DNA from: an uncultured Clostridia bacterium
GTDB lineage: Bacteria; Bacillota; Clostridia; Lachnospirales; Bianqueaceae
Assembly: GCA_947570515.1 (NCBI GenBank)
Contig: CANOUM010000136.1
Location: forward strand, 1 to 5,091
Reading direction: 5' to 3'
DNA: 5,091 nt
Position 1 is the stretch's first letter. Each line of letters begins with the position of its first letter. Positions 4,956 to 5,091 of this stretch are shown piece by piece. The notes under the pieces were generated by a model. The model made no database searches. It was not told where the DNA came from and worked only from the letters and a program-made list of their open reading frames with translations. The position numbers and the translations under genes are program-made.

Positions 4956-5091
4956 ATGAAAAAAAGGATTTATAGCATAGTATTGTTTTTGCTTCTGTGT
5001 ATGGCAGTTTGGATCGGATGCCGTCAGAAGGACAACGTATATCACTGGGCGATCCTGCAAAACGGCCGGCATCAGATGGACGAAGCGCAAA
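4956..5091 (+). CDS. Solute-binding lipoprotein, tandem copy 2, N-terminal part (3' truncated by window)
   Basis: ATG 4956 is preceded by AGGA (4946-4949) at six bases, and the frame stays open to the window end (45 residues). The first 45 residues match those of the preceding lipoprotein at 41 positions, differing only at residues 4, 5, 7 and 23, and they include the same signal peptide and WIGC lipobox (Cys22). It lies 25 bases after the previous stop codon, so it is co-transcribed. The remaining length and domain content cannot be seen. Confidence 0.85.
   Translation, partial: MKKRIYSIVLFLLLCMAVWIGCRQKDNVYHWAILQNGRHQMDEAQ
4956..5091 (+). repeat. Direct repeat, copy 2 (first copy at 3467-3602)
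   Basis: This is the partner of the repeat at 3467-3602. It is cut by the window edge, so the true 3' limit of the duplication is unknown. Confidence 0.9.

Noticed and set aside
3467..5091. Mobile element or IS explanation for the direct repeat
   Set aside because: The repeat begins at start codons and stays in frame; there are no terminal inverted repeats, transposase or target-site duplications.

Overview
The window looks like a chromosomal stretch from a low-to-mid GC Firmicute, most likely a clostridial, Lachnospiraceae-type gut anaerobe. The reasons are strong AGGAGG-type ribosome binding sites, GTG and TTG starts, Gram-positive sigma-A promoter and U-tract terminator architecture, a whiA to HPr-family gene order shared across Firmicutes, and LipO-like solute-binding lipoproteins. 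The taxonomic call is an inference; no rRNA or species marker is present.

Layout. (1) Bases 1-706, plus strand: the 3' end of whiA, then a small HPr-family gene 14 bases downstream, closed by a strong hairpin that can end transcription in both directions. The HPr-like protein lacks the phosphorylatable His-15 but keeps the Ser-46 region, and it sits where crh sits in Bacillus, so it is probably regulatory rather than a sugar phosphocarrier. (2) Bases 752-2653, minus strand: an M19 (membrane/renal-type) dipeptidase gene, followed 68 bases downstream by an AT-rich P-loop kinase-like gene that probably starts at TTG. The dipeptidase is preceded by a leader of about 200 bases holding a cluster of perfect or near-perfect short-loop hairpins and a plausible extended -10 promoter. 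(3) Bases 2654-2962: a very AT-rich intergenic stretch holding a textbook sigma-A promoter on the plus strand (TTGACA, 17-base spacer, TG-A-TATAAT). (4) Bases 2963-5091, plus strand: a short exported protein of unknown family, an intrinsic terminator right after it, a GC-rich structured spacer, then two tandem paralogous lipoproteins resembling ABC-transporter solute-binding proteins. The second runs off the window.

The most interesting part is region 4. A very strong promoter fires into a tiny secreted protein, a terminator sits directly behind it, and duplicated solute-binding lipoproteins follow with no convincing promoter of their own. This suggests one transcription unit in which the small protein is made in excess and the lipoproteins come from read-through. 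A secreted peptide or protein paired with surface lipoprotein partners (capture, sensing, export or immunity) is a reasonable hypothesis, but the sequence alone does not prove it. No tRNA, rRNA, CRISPR array, transposase or origin was seen.
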